A DNA stretch of 64,000 nucleotides from Chitinophagaceae bacterium (GCA_016720825.1 JADKJV010000007.1:124001-188000); one strand, 5' to 3'; positions 1 to 8,441 are shown, counted from the first letter of the stretch. Program-made: numbers and translations. Notes: a model not told the origin generated them from the letters alone.

Positions 1-292
1 CTACCGGCAACAGGAATCCCCTGATCGGGAACTGGGAATTGGTTTCTGCATTATGCGCTTTAATAAGCAGCATAGCGGTTCGTGCTGTCGCTTCATCGGT
101 AAAACTGAATGTAAATAACGCATCCGTTCCGTCTTCATTCTTGCCGTACCAGTTATCCATCAGGAAACCCTGGTGCTCTGTTTTATGACCTACTGTTTCA
201 GAAACACTGAAAACAGGAATACCGGATTTTTCCATGATGTGGTTAATCACTGACAGGTCTTCCCTGATACTGGTGATGATGATGAGTTTCAT
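1..292 (-). CDS. PII-like small protein, partial (3' end outside window)
   Basis: This frame starts at an ATG at 292 that overlaps the RND pump stop in an ATGA arrangement, so it is translationally coupled to the pump gene. The visible 97 residues start MKLIIITSI and run off the window edge. The short beta-alpha opening and the size suggest a PII/DUF3240-like regulatory protein, a type often found beside metal or RND efflux genes. No signal peptide is visible, so it should be cytoplasmic. The family assignment is inference from size, opening strand and context; the C-terminal end is not in view. Confidence 0.5.
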   Translation of the reverse strand, partial: MKLIIITSIREDLSVINHIMEKSGIPVFSVSETVGHKTEHQGFLMDNWYGKNEDGTDALFTFSFTDEATARTAMLLIKAHNAETNSQFPIRGFLLPV

Positions 293-3200
293 GTGTTCGG
301 TTTTTTAGGTTTTTTGCCTTTGAGTTGTTTATAATAAAGCAGCGGCACTACCAGCAATGTGAGGAAGGTGGATGTAATCGTTCCGCCCATCAGCGATATC
401 GCCAGTCCCTGGAAAATGGGATCAAACAGGATGATCACAGCACCCAGCACAACAGCGCCGGCTGTAAGCAGGATCGGCGTTGTTCTTACCGCACCGGCTT
501 CAATAATGGCCTGTTTCAGCGGAATACCTTCCTTAAGCCGTATATCTATAAAATCTATCAATAGCACCGAGTTTCGGACCATGACCCCCGCCAATGCAAT
601 GAAACCAATCATGGAAGTTGCTGTGAAATAAGCGCCGAGCATCCAGTGACCGGCCAGGATACCGATCAATGAAAGCGGGATAGCGGCAAGCATCACCAGT
701 GGCACCGTAAAATTCTGGAACCAGCCAACGATCAGCATGTATATAATAATGATAACCGCAGCGAATGCAAGACCAAGATCACGGAATACTTCAAACGTAA
801 TCTGCCATTCCCCGTCCCATTTCAAGGTGTAATCATCTTCACTGTCGGGCTGGTGCGTGTATTCTTCTTTCAGCACATATCCTGCCGGGACTTTTATCGT
901 ATTCAGTCCGTCAGAAATTTTACTGATGGCATAAAAAGGGCTTTCGAGTTTGCCGGCCATATCCGCTGTTACATACACCACGCGTTTCTGGTTCTTCCGG
1001 TAAATGCTTTTATCTTTCACCGTTTGTGTAATGGTGACCAGGTCGCCTACGGGTACTGCATTCCCCTGTTGCCCGATTACTTTGAGTGTCTTTAATTCTT
1101 CGAGTCCTGATTTATCTGCATCCGATAATTTCAGCCGGATGTTTACGGGTTCAAAAGAAGACGGATTGTGTAAAGTACCCGGAACAGGTCCTGATAAAGC
1201 GGCCTGCATATTGGCAACAACAGTTGCAGGAGCTACGCCTGAGCGCATGGCTTTTTCCTTATCCACTTCAAACTGGTATTGGGGCTGGTCGTCTTCTGTA
1301 TACGCATCCACATCCACCACATCTGCCGTTTCGCGGAATTTCTTTTCCACCTGTTCTGCAATGCGGATCTGTTCCTGGTAATCGGGGCCGTAAATTTCGG
1401 CCACGAGTGTTGACAACACCGGCGGTCCCGGAGGAATCTCCACCAGTTTCACATTCGCATTGTATTTATGTGCAATGCGCTGGACAGCCGGACGGAGTTC
1501 TTTCACAATATCGTGGCTTTGTTTTTTCCGGTCGTTTTTATCAACCAGGTTCACCTGCACATCTGCTACATTACTTCCTTTACGGATATCATAGTGACGC
1601 ACGAGTCCGTTAAAACTAATGGGACCAGCTGTTCCGGCATACACCTGCACATCTTCCACGAGTGATTGGGTGGTGAGGTAATCTGCAATTTCGTTTGCCA
1701 CCGCCTGTGTTTTTTCAAGCGTGGTGCCTTCAGGCATATCAACCACAACCTGGAATTCATTTTTATTATCAAACGGCAGCATTTTAACAGCTACGCTCTT
1801 TGTATAGAACAATAACATGGAGCCCAGCAGTACAACAAATATGCTGATCATGAATGTCCAGCGGCGGGCACGGTTCTCCAGTAACGGATTGATGAAAGAT
1901 TTATAGATCCGGTAGATCCTGCTTTTTTCCAGCGTCTCCGGTTCTTTGTGTTTTCCTTTCTTGTCTTTTTCGCGAAGGAATATAAAACCGAGATATGGTG
2001 TCAATGTAAGCGCCACGATCAGTGATAGCAGCATGGCGATAGAGGCACCAATCGGCATCGGGCTCATATACGGACCCATCAGTCCGGATACAAATGCCAT
2101 CGGCAACACCGCAGCGATCACGGTAAACGTAGCCAGGATGGTGGGATTACCTACTTCATTAATAGCATAGATAGCAGCCTGCAGGAAAGGAAGCCGTTTC
2201 ATTTTAAAATGCCGGTGCATATTCTCCGCAATGATGATTGAATCATCCACCACGATACCAGTAATAAATACAAGCGCAAATAAAGTGATCCGGTTGAGGG
2301 TGTAATCCATGAAATAATAGGCGAACAATGTCAGCGCAAATGTGACTGGCACCGATAAGAACACCACCAGGCCACCTCGCCAGCCCATGGCCAGCATAAC
2401 AAAGACGGTTACCGCAACAATTGCAATGAATAAATGCAGCAGTAACTCAGACACTTTTTCGGATGCAGAGGCCCCGTAATTACGCGTAACACTGACCTGT
2501 AAATCGCCGGGCAGCACCGTTTTCTTCAGTGCTTCCAGTTTGGTGAGGATTTTGGTTGACAGCTTCATGGCATCAGCACCTTTCTTCTTGCCGATGGCCA
2601 GTGTAACAGCCGGATATAAGGAGTTGAATTTATTTTTCTTTACAGTATCTGCCTTGCCATAACCAAACATCACATATTGTGAAGCGGTTTCAGGACCTTC
2701 TGTTACCGATGCGATCTGCCGCAGGTAAACAGGTTGTCCGCTGTTCACACCAATCACCAGATTGGCCACATCATCCGTTGTGTTCAGGAAGTTTCCGGTT
2801 TCTACAGCAAAGCTGGTGTCGTTTTTCAGTAAAGCACCGGAGGCCAGTTGTGCATTGTTTCCCTGCAAATGCTGGCTGACGGTTAAAAAATCAAGGTGGT
2901 TTTCTGCGAGCTTGTCTTTATCAAGCACCACACGCACTTCGCGGCTCCTGCCACCGATCAGGTTTACGGCAGCCACATCATTTATCTTTTTGATTTCATT
3001 GGTTACTGCACCGGCCACCTGCTTCAGGTCGTAATCACTGTATTTATCACTCCATAACGTAATGCCGAGTACCGGCACATCATCAATAGCGCGTGTTTTT
3101 ATCAGCGGCAGTGTAACACCAGCGGGCATTTTATCCATGTTCTTCATCAGCTCGTTGTACAGTTTCACCATGGATCTTTCCACATCCTGTCCTACAAAAA

Positions 3201-3498
3201 ACTGCACGATCAGCATGGCTTGTCCCTGCATGGAAGTGGAATACACATACTCAACGCCTTTAACATTGGATACTATTTTCTCCAGCGGTGCGGTTAATTT
3301 GGTTTCCACCTCGCGCGGACTGGCGCCCGGGAATCCCACATAGATATCTGCTATAGGAACTTCAATCTGTGGTTCCTCTTCCCTCGGGATCAGCATCGTG
3401 CTGTAGGCGCCAATGAGCAGGAAGGCCACCATGAGCAGGATCGTAAGTTTCGACCGGATGAATGCCTTTGCTATATTTCCGGAAAAGCCGCTTTGCAT
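289..3498 (-). CDS. Efflux RND transporter permease subunit (AcrB/MMPL superfamily)
   Basis: A 1069-residue inner-membrane pump of usual RND length, driving proton-coupled export through the adaptor and TolC-like channel encoded just upstream. Transmembrane segment 1 lies near residues 17-37, followed by a large periplasmic loop, segments 2-7 around 350-570, a second loop, and segments 8-12 from about 905. The segment-4 motif GIVVDDSIIIAEN (near residue 417) carries the paired aspartates of the proton relay. In segment 10 the motif reads GVMVRNSVLLIDF, with Arg where AcrB has the relay Lys. It is third in the operon, 30 bases after the adaptor. The substrate cannot be told; the DD motif is more HAE-like than CzcA-like. 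Confidence 0.9.
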   Translation of the reverse strand: MQSGFSGNIAKAFIRSKLTILLMVAFLLIGAYSTMLIPREEEPQIEVPIADIYVGFPGASPREVETKLTAPLEKIVSNVKGVEYVYSTSMQGQAMLIVQFFVGQDVERSMVKLYNELMKNMDKMPAGVTLPLIKTRAIDDVPVLGITLWSDKYSDYDLKQVAGAVTNEIKKINDVAAVNLIGGRSREVRVVLDKDKLAENHLDFLTVSQHLQGNNAQLASGALLKNDTSFAVETGNFLNTTDDVANLVIGVNSGQPVYLRQIASVTEGPETASQYVMFGYGKADTVKKNKFNSLYPAVTLAIGKKKGADAMKLSTKILTKLEALKKTVLPGDLQVSVTRNYGASASEKVSELLLHLFIAIVAVTVFVMLAMGWRGGLVVFLSVPVTFALTLFAYYFMDYTLNRITLFALVFITGIVVDDSIIIAENMHRHFKMKRLPFLQAAIYAINEVGNPTILATFTVIAAVLPMAFVSGLMGPYMSPMPIGASIAMLLSLIVALTLTPYLGFIFLREKDKKGKHKEPETLEKSRIYRIYKSFINPLLENRARRWTFMISIFVVLLGSMLLFYTKSVAVKMLPFDNKNEFQVVVDMPEGTTLEKTQAVANEIADYLTTQSLVEDVQVYAGTAGPISFNGLVRHYDIRKGSNVADVQVNLVDKNDRKKQSHDIVKELRPAVQRIAHKYNANVKLVEIPPGPPVLSTLVAEIYGPDYQEQIRIAEQVEKKFRETADVVDVDAYTEDDQPQYQFEVDKEKAMRSGVAPATVVANMQAALSGPVPGTLHNPSSFEPVNIRLKLSDADKSGLEELKTLKVIGQQGNAVPVGDLVTITQTVKDKSIYRKNQKRVVYVTADMAGKLESPFYAISKISDGLNTIKVPAGYVLKEEYTHQPDSEDDYTLKWDGEWQITFEVFRDLGLAFAAVIIIIYMLIVGWFQNFTVPLVMLAAIPLSLIGILAGHWMLGAYFTATSMIGFIALAGVMVRNSVLLIDFIDIRLKEGIPLKQAIIEAGAVRTTPILLTAGAVVLGAVIILFDPIFQGLAISLMGGTITSTFLTLLVVPLLYYKQLKGKKPKKPNT

Positions 3499-3528
3499 AT
3501 TGAAGTATTAGTCGTTGTAAAATTTGTT

Positions 3529-4641
3529 TTAACGGGCTTTCACCTGAACCGGCGCGCCATTGTATAATTTTCCGTCAGCCTGGAGTACATAAGATTCACT
3601 GGCAGATAATCCTGACAACACTTCCACCATACCACCCTGCTGCCGGCCAAGCCGGATCCATCTCAGTAAGGCTGTGTTTTGTTCACTGACTGTGTAAACA
3701 CCTGTGAGTTCATCCCGGTTTACAATTGCAGAAACAGGAATCATTACTTTATTTTCTGTACCACGGGCAACGCCGGGTTTTACCGGAATACTCACGTTGA
3801 CAAACATCCCTGAATACAAATCTTTTTTAGCATCATCAGGTATGCTGATTTTGACAATGTATTGTCCGCCGGTAAACTGGGAAGATGGATTCAGCTGCAC
3901 AATCTTTCCGGTGCATGTTTTATCCCCTGATTTAAAATGAAGGACTGCGGTATCCCCGGTTTTAATATAACTGATATCCGATTCTGCCACAGATGCGGCT
4001 ACGAGCAGGTCGGCATCCTGTTCAATGGTAAGAATCGTCATACCCGGATTGGCGATACTGCCGGTTTCAGCCAGTTTCTGTGTTACCACACCGGAGAAAG
4101 GGGCTGTGAGACTGCTGTAAGAAAGCATCGCATTGATTTCATTCCGCATCTGGTGTGCCGCTTCCACCCTGGCTTTTGCCGCATTATATTGTAAGGTTAC
4201 ATTATCCAGTTCGCGGGCGGTGGCGCTTTGCGACTTGAATAAATTATTGAAACGATCGTAATCTTTTTGTGCACTGGCCAATGATGCTTCTGCTTCTGCA
4301 ATCATGGCGGATGACTGTGCCCTTTTCGCGCGGATATCTTCATCACTGATCGTGGCCAGTAATTGCCCTTTGCTGACCCGGTCACCGGCTTTCACATTAA
4401 TGCTGGTAATCCTGCCCATCAGCCGGGTGCTGATGTTCGCGGTTTGAGATGATTCCACCCGGCCACTGGCAACCACTGCATCTGTTTCACCTTTTCCGGC
4501 ATTGGCCAGTGTTACAGAAACTGCATTCGCAGCTGTTTCTTTACCGGGTTTTTTGTTACCGGAACAGGAGCTGACAATTACAGCTAGCAAGGTTGTGGCG
4601 ATGAGCAGGCCGGTGCCTGCGGTTTTCAACTGCATATTCAT
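3529..4641 (-). CDS. Efflux RND periplasmic adaptor subunit (membrane fusion lipoprotein)
   Basis: A 370-residue membrane fusion protein that bridges the RND pump and the outer-membrane channel. The N-terminus is a lipoprotein signal ending in VSSC (Cys26), so it is probably lipid-anchored in the inner membrane. The lipoyl/barrel-sandwich half GRITSINVKAGDRVSKGQ is visible near residues 73-90, followed by an Ala/Gln-rich helical hairpin (about 105-165), then beta-barrel and membrane-proximal domains. It starts 4 bases after the TolC-like gene, so the two are co-transcribed. Family membership is clear; export substrate is unknown. Confidence 0.9.
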   Translation of the reverse strand: MNMQLKTAGTGLLIATTLLAVIVSSCSGNKKPGKETAANAVSVTLANAGKGETDAVVASGRVESSQTANISTRLMGRITSINVKAGDRVSKGQLLATISDEDIRAKRAQSSAMIAEAEASLASAQKDYDRFNNLFKSQSATARELDNVTLQYNAAKARVEAAHQMRNEINAMLSYSSLTAPFSGVVTQKLAETGSIANPGMTILTIEQDADLLVAASVAESDISYIKTGDTAVLHFKSGDKTCTGKIVQLNPSSQFTGGQYIVKISIPDDAKKDLYSGMFVNVSIPVKPGVARGTENKVMIPVSAIVNRDELTGVYTVSEQNTALLRWIRLGRQQGGMVEVLSGLSASESYVLQADGKLYNGAPVQVKAR

Positions 4642-4645
4642 ACGT

Positions 4646-5968
4646 TTAAGGTTGATCTGTTTTTGTTAAAAAGCGAAGGGTTAAGGCTGCTGTATTTTGT
4701 TCAAACAATGCCTGCACATAATTGAGTTGTTGTCTGGATAACTGTGATTGTGCAATCAGTATATCTGAAGTAGTGGCTAATCCCTGGTCGTACCGGTTTT
4801 GTAAAACCCGGAGCGCTTCCAGTGCCTGTGCACCGGCGGTTGTTTCCTGGCGGATACGGAATTTGCATTCGTTCAGTTTGCGTTTCGCCTGGTTGATGCC
4901 TGACTGTGCCTCTTCTTTTTGCTGCTGCAGCTGGCTGCCCAGTTTTTGTTTTTCGAGATTTAAAATGGAGATCTGGTGTTTGGTCTGGTTTCCTTTGAAA
5001 ATATCCCAGCTCAGTTGCACACCCGCCAGCCAGGCACCGGCACCGAATCCCATAAACTGTTTATCATTCAGCTGGTAATTGGCAAATGCATTCAACCGGG
5101 GCAGGTAACTTTTCTTTGCTGATTTTATCATCAGGTCGTACACCTGCAGGCCTTTGTTCATGGCGGCAAAGTCGGATCTGGTGTCTGTCAGTTTCAGACT
5201 ATCATTATCTGTTACTGATTTGATATCATCATTTACTGTATAAACAACACCGGTGGGTCTTCCCATCAGCAGGCTTAAATGATCTGACGCGGCTTCAATA
5301 TTTGATTTAGCTGTTTCAAGACTTGTTTCAGTATTACTTAAGAAAACCTGTGCATTCAGCAGATCTGATTTTTGTATGACGCCCTGGTTAAAATAATCTT
5401 CTGATTTTTTGAGGATGGCTTTGGCTGTTTGCAGTGACTCACGGATTACTTTTTCAGCACGAATGGCCATTTGCAGTTGCAGGAAGGCGAGTTGGGTTTC
5501 GTAAGAAATATACTCTTCACTTCTTTTCGACTGGAATTTGATCATCTCCACCTGGCCGGCTGCTGCTTTGCGCTGGTAATTCAGGTCGGCGTTGAAAATC
5601 GGCTGGCGGATTTCAAGCAACGTGGTGAAATCACCTCTGGTACCCGGATCATTTAATAAGGAAGGATTGAAGTCGGCAGCGGTAATGCCCTTTTGCTGCA
5701 GTTTAAGTCCAAATGCATTCAGCGGGTTGTTGGTGCCGGTGTAACGGGCGCTCAAGCCTGCCTGGGGCATATAAATAGCCTCCGTTTGTTTATACCGGAG
5801 TGCGGCTATGCCTTCGTCTAAAGCGGCCTGCTTCAGACTTTCATTATGCTGGATCGCTGCTTTTACCGCCTCATCAGCTGTGAGCGGTTGTTTTGCATCC
5901 TGTCCCTGGCCTGTAAACGGCAGGGCAAAAAATATCCCCCAAATAATCAAACGCATTATCGGCTTCAT
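4646..5968 (-). CDS. TolC family outer membrane channel protein
   Basis: First gene of the efflux operon. The protein (about 440 residues) has a signal peptide ending near GQG-QDAKQ and two long helical repeats typical of TolC/OEP proteins, rich in Gln, Ala and Leu, ending QNTAALTLRFLTKTD. I place the start at the ATG at 5968 rather than at the upstream ATG at 5989, because a promoter -7 element at 5987-5994 would put transcription start downstream of the longer version. The ATG at 5956 is a further possibility. It forms the outer-membrane exit duct for the pump encoded downstream. Confidence 0.88.
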   Translation of the reverse strand: MKPIMRLIIWGIFFALPFTGQGQDAKQPLTADEAVKAAIQHNESLKQAALDEGIAALRYKQTEAIYMPQAGLSARYTGTNNPLNAFGLKLQQKGITAADFNPSLLNDPGTRGDFTTLLEIRQPIFNADLNYQRKAAAGQVEMIKFQSKRSEEYISYETQLAFLQLQMAIRAEKVIRESLQTAKAILKKSEDYFNQGVIQKSDLLNAQVFLSNTETSLETAKSNIEAASDHLSLLMGRPTGVVYTVNDDIKSVTDNDSLKLTDTRSDFAAMNKGLQVYDLMIKSAKKSYLPRLNAFANYQLNDKQFMGFGAGAWLAGVQLSWDIFKGNQTKHQISILNLEKQKLGSQLQQQKEEAQSGINQAKRKLNECKFRIRQETTAGAQALEALRVLQNRYDQGLATTSDILIAQSQLSRQQLNYVQALFEQNTAALTLRFLTKTDQP

Positions 5969-5986
5969 GTTCCAAAAATTGAAGTG

Positions 5987-5994
5987 CAAACCTA
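5987..5994 (-). promoter_or_regulatory. Predicted -7 element of the efflux operon promoter
   Basis: Read on the minus strand this is TAGGTTTG, a full match to the Bacteroidota -7 consensus TAnnTTTG. It lies about 20 bases before the chosen tolC-like ATG. The expected TTTG element 19-21 bases upstream is weak (only a TG/CTG match), so activity is inferred. Confidence 0.45.
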
Positions 5995-6046
5995 AAGTGG
6001 TGCGTGTTGGTATTCAGTAACATGGATCACAGAAGGGTGTGCGCAC

Positions 6047-6070
6047 AAAAAACCCCGCTCGGAGGCGGGG
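6047..6070 (-). terminator. Intrinsic terminator of small RNA 1
   Basis: On the minus strand a CCCCGC/GCGGGG stem with a six-base loop is followed by six T residues. It also insulates the downstream efflux promoter. Confidence 0.8.
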
Positions 6071-6155
6071 CTTAACCTTTTTGTGGATACACAGAACTTA
6101 AGGTTTTTCGGATTTGGATTTGGACGTAGACTTTGGTTTTTCAGGTATTGGATTG
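6047..6155 (-). ncRNA. Predicted small RNA, array copy 1
   Basis: About 110 nucleotides between the predicted start near 6155 and the terminator at 6047-6070. It contains two GAAAAACC motifs and AGTTCTGTGTATCC before the hairpin. It ends about 50 bases before the promoter of the efflux operon on the same strand. It is identified only by comparison with the three neighbouring copies; I do not recognise a named RNA family. Confidence 0.6.
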
Positions 6156-6160
6156 GAGGG

Positions 6161-6193
6161 TAAAGGTACCGTGGCTGGTGTGGGCTATCCAAA
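6161..6193 (-). promoter_or_regulatory. Promoter of small RNA 1
   Basis: Minus strand: TTTG at 6193-6190, 21-base spacer, TACCTTTA at 6168-6161. The spacing is identical to that of copies 2 and 3. Confidence 0.65.
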
Positions 6194-6297
6194 TGTTTAA
6201 GCCTTTGCTTTGGTGAATTGAGTGCTTAATGTTTCCGGGTTAGCCAATAACCCCTAATTTCTCCAGGATGAAAAAAAATGAACCGCTTACAGACACG

Positions 6298-6324
6298 AAA
6301 AAGCCCCACTGGTTTGGCGGGGCT
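6298..6324 (-). terminator. Intrinsic terminator of small RNA 2
   Basis: Minus strand: AGCCCC stem, 11-base loop, GGGGCT, then five T residues. Confidence 0.8.
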
Positions 6325-6431
6325 GAAAGTCTTTTGAACACAGGTACTTTTTGGGTTTTCCAGGTTTGGATTTTCTGGTTCTTTGGATTTGGATGATCTT
6401 GGTTTTTCAGATATTGGTTTCTTTCGGATTC
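6298..6431 (-). ncRNA. Predicted small RNA, array copy 2
   Basis: About 130 nucleotides from a predicted start near 6430 to the hairpin at 6302-6324. It carries CTGAAAAACCA, a degenerate GAAAATCC and GGAAAACCC, then AGTACCTGTGTTC and the terminator. An overlapping open frame exists but has no ATG after the predicted start, so I treat it as non-coding. Confidence 0.6.
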
Positions 6432-6436
6432 CACAA

Positions 6437-6469
6437 TAAAGCTACGATCTCACTGTATCGCATTCCAAA
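6437..6469 (-). promoter_or_regulatory. Promoter of small RNA 2
   Basis: Minus strand: TTTG at 6469-6466, 21-base spacer, TAGCTTTA at 6444-6437. It is preceded by the block AGTACTGAATT shared with copy 3. Confidence 0.7.
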
Positions 6470-6630
6470 TATTTACCGGGGTGATTTACAGAATTCAGTA
6501 CTATCTGCTGATGGGTTATCTAAAAACTCTTAAATAAGTACACCATGCTTGTAGCACTGGTGCCGTAACTGTTGATATGTGCCGCGTATGGCCTTTCTCA
6601 ACGATATCCTTTAGTAAAATAAAGGCAAAG

Positions 6631-6656
6631 AAAAAGCCCCGGGATTAAACGGGGCT
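6631..6656 (-). terminator. Intrinsic terminator of small RNA 3
   Basis: Minus strand: AGCCCCG/CGGGGCT stem with an eight-base loop, followed by five T residues. Confidence 0.8.
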
Positions 6657-6775
6657 GAAAGTTTTTTCGGAACACAGAACTTTTTGGTTTTTCACAGGAA
6701 CTTAAAAACGGGCTTAGGATGGTTTTTTCATGAATGATATTGGATGGTTTTTCAGGATATTGCGTTCCCTTTTTC
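6631..6775 (-). ncRNA. Predicted small RNA, array copy 3
   Basis: About 145 nucleotides from a predicted start near 6775 to the hairpin at 6635-6656. It has three well-spaced GAAAAACCA motifs, two of them followed by TCC, then AGTTCTGTGTTCC and the terminator. Its open frames do not keep the register seen in copies 1 and 2, which argues for a non-coding RNA. Confidence 0.62.
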
Positions 6776-6781
6776 CTGACA

Positions 6782-6814
6782 TAAAACTACAGCAACTACA
6801 CCCCATCCTCCAAA
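6782..6814 (-). promoter_or_regulatory. Promoter of small RNA 3
   Basis: Minus strand: TTTG at 6814-6811, 21-base spacer, TAGTTTTA at 6789-6782. Confidence 0.7.
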
Positions 6815-6926
6815 TATCCGGGCCTGTGATTTCGGTAATTCAGTACTAATCTTCCCCTGTGTAGATAATAACACTTACATAACACCCAGGTTGGTTTTCC
6901 CAATGAAAAATGTGAATACACCGCAT

Positions 6927-6952
6927 AAAAAAACCCCGCCGGGGAGGCGGGG
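6927..6952 (-). terminator. Intrinsic terminator of small RNA 4
   Basis: Minus strand: CCCCGCC/GGCGGGG stem with a five-base loop and a run of seven T residues. Confidence 0.8.
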
Positions 6953-7055
6953 CACCAAATTTTTTTAGAACACAGAACTTGGTTTTTTTCAGGTTTGGAT
7001 TTTACGGTTTTTCGGACTTGGACGGTTTTTCTTTCGGTATTGGATTGCTTGATTG
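6927..7055 (-). ncRNA. Predicted small RNA, array copy 4
   Basis: About 130 nucleotides from a predicted start near 7055 to the hairpin at 6934-6952. It contains two GAAAAACCG motifs and one GAAAAAAACCA, the AGTTCTGTGTTC block and the terminator. It is the copy farthest from the efflux operon. Confidence 0.6.
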
Positions 7056-7061
7056 CGGATA

Positions 7062-7093
7062 TAAAACTACACCCTTCATATATTACTTACAAG
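7062..7093 (-). promoter_or_regulatory. Promoter of small RNA 4
   Basis: Minus strand: CTTG at 7093-7090, 20-base spacer, TAGTTTTA at 7069-7062. It departs slightly from the other copies in the -33 element and spacing. Confidence 0.5.
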
Positions 7094-7350
7094 AAACTGA
7101 GTGATTCATTCGGGTAAATGAGTAATCAACCTTTTATTACCTATTTAAATACCCTTATTCGCGGAATTTTACGCGTAGTTTTCCCAATGAAAAAGAGCAA
7201 AAATTGATGCCTAAATCAACCGTTTTTCTGCCCTGCTTTTCTGACTATTATCAGCTATTTCCGGTCAGAAAAAAAGGTTGAAACATAAAACGGTAATACT
7301 GCTTCCTGATAAAAATGGTTATAATAAATTACTCTATGTGTAAGTGGCTG

Positions 7351-8292
7351 TTATGCTTTGGCTCCGCCGGGTAATATACAACTGCGGTATTGTCCCGGAG
7401 TAATGCCTTCTGTTTTTCGGAACAACCTGACAAAATAATTGAGGTCAGAAAATCCGCACTGGTGGCTTACCGCGCTGATGGTATTTTTTGGTTCTGATAA
7501 TAACTGCTTAGCCAGCTTAACACGTTCGCGGTTGATATAATCAAGCGGTGTTAAACCAAACTGTTCCCTGAACCATTTGAAGAAATGATTCCTGCTCAGG
7601 TAAGCTTTACGGCTGAGCGTATCCATGGAAATCCTTTCAGTAAGATGTTGTTGTATATAATGGAGTACGTAATGCAGGCGGCTGTGATTCTGGTGATCGG
7701 ACAGTTCCATATTCACCTGCACGAGATGCTGGCTTTGTACCAGGCGTATCAGCAATTCTTTCAGGCTTAAATCTGCATAAATATTTTTTGCCCTGTCGTT
7801 ACCCCGGCAAACCCGGATCAGTTTATTAATCAGGTCTGTTACTTCCGTCTCATTCGCAAAATGATATTGATTAAACTGCAGTTTCCATTTGTGTTTATGG
7901 TCCGTGTCAGAATTATAATATTCATCCAGGTACTGCAGCGTATCATTTACATAGCCTGCATCCACTGCCAGGGCAATACATTGTGTGGGATTAAGTGCCT
8001 GTGCTTCGGGAAAATCTATTACCATCGTTTCATTGGCCGGAACAATGACCGTCTCCCCGGGGAGATAATCAAACGAAGGCTGGTCAAACAGGTGCATCAC
8101 TTTTTTACCACGCACCATACTGGTGATCACAAAATCATTAAACGTAAGCGGTACGCGGTATGCCTCCTGGTAACTTTCAAACACATTCAGTTCGCAGTTC
8201 TTCAGGTTAAACACACTGCGGTTCTCTACCAGCGTTTGCAGGTATTTGGGATGTGTCAGGTCAATACGTTGTATGAGGTTGCGGGAGGGCAA
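7351..8292 (-). CDS. AraC family transcriptional regulator
   Basis: About 313 residues with an N-terminal AraC-type ligand-binding cupin region (roughly 40-190) and a C-terminal pair of helix-turn-helix motifs (about 205-300; second unit GFSDLNYFVRLFRKTEGITPGQYR). It is a cytoplasmic DNA-binding regulator transcribed divergently from the aldehyde dehydrogenase, so it probably controls that gene and its DUF779 partner. The only possible start for the full domain is a TTG at 8292 directly after an in-frame TGA; the first in-frame ATG is at codon 58. The true start is therefore uncertain, or an upstream indel hides it. Confidence 0.85.
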   Translation of the reverse strand: MPSRNLIQRIDLTHPKYLQTLVENRSVFNLKNCELNVFESYQEAYRVPLTFNDFVITSMVRGKKVMHLFDQPSFDYLPGETVIVPANETMVIDFPEAQALNPTQCIALAVDAGYVNDTLQYLDEYYNSDTDHKHKWKLQFNQYHFANETEVTDLINKLIRVCRGNDRAKNIYADLSLKELLIRLVQSQHLVQVNMELSDHQNHSRLHYVLHYIQQHLTERISMDTLSRKAYLSRNHFFKWFREQFGLTPLDYINRERVKLAKQLLSEPKNTISAVSHQCGFSDLNYFVRLFRKTEGITPGQYRSCILPGGAKA

Positions 8293-8441
8293 TCAGTCGT
8301 TTTATCGCATTAAAATAATGATTCGCCCTGAATCACCGCGTGATTTGGGTACGATTGTGCTATAAATAAATACCAAAATCTCCTTCCGTCTTCCTGCAAA
8401 AAGGGAGGTTAGTACTTTCTAACGATTAAAAATACTTGTCT
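8293..8441. promoter_or_regulatory. Divergent control region, araC-type regulator / aldehyde dehydrogenase
   Basis: 149 bases between two divergent genes, expected to hold both promoters and the regulator's operators. A TAGTACTTTCT stretch at 8410-8420 is a partial -7 match for the plus-strand gene. I could not define the operator by eye. Confidence 0.4.

Larger units (their letters stand above)
6041..7195 (-). repeat. Tandem array of four related small-RNA units
   Basis: Four imperfect copies lie head to tail, about 270-330 bases apart. Each shows, in minus-strand order, a TTTG-N20/21-TAnnTTTA promoter, two or three copies of a GAAAAACC motif, a conserved AGTTCTGTGTTCC-like block, and a GC-rich hairpin followed by a T run. 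Copies 2 and 3 also share an AGTACTGAATT block upstream of the promoter, and copies 3 and 4 share TTTTCCCAATGAAAAA (plus strand) further out. No convincing protein gene fits this 1.1 kb gap. The four units, their promoters and terminators are listed separately. Confidence 0.75.

Noticed and set aside
5992..6434. Short Lys/Asn/Pro-rich open frames in small-RNA copies 1 and 2 that look alike (QYLKNQ...PNPKN)
   Set aside because: They lack an ATG after the predicted transcription start, run through the terminators and lose the shared register in copy 3 (and stop early in copy 4). The likeness follows from the DNA repeats.
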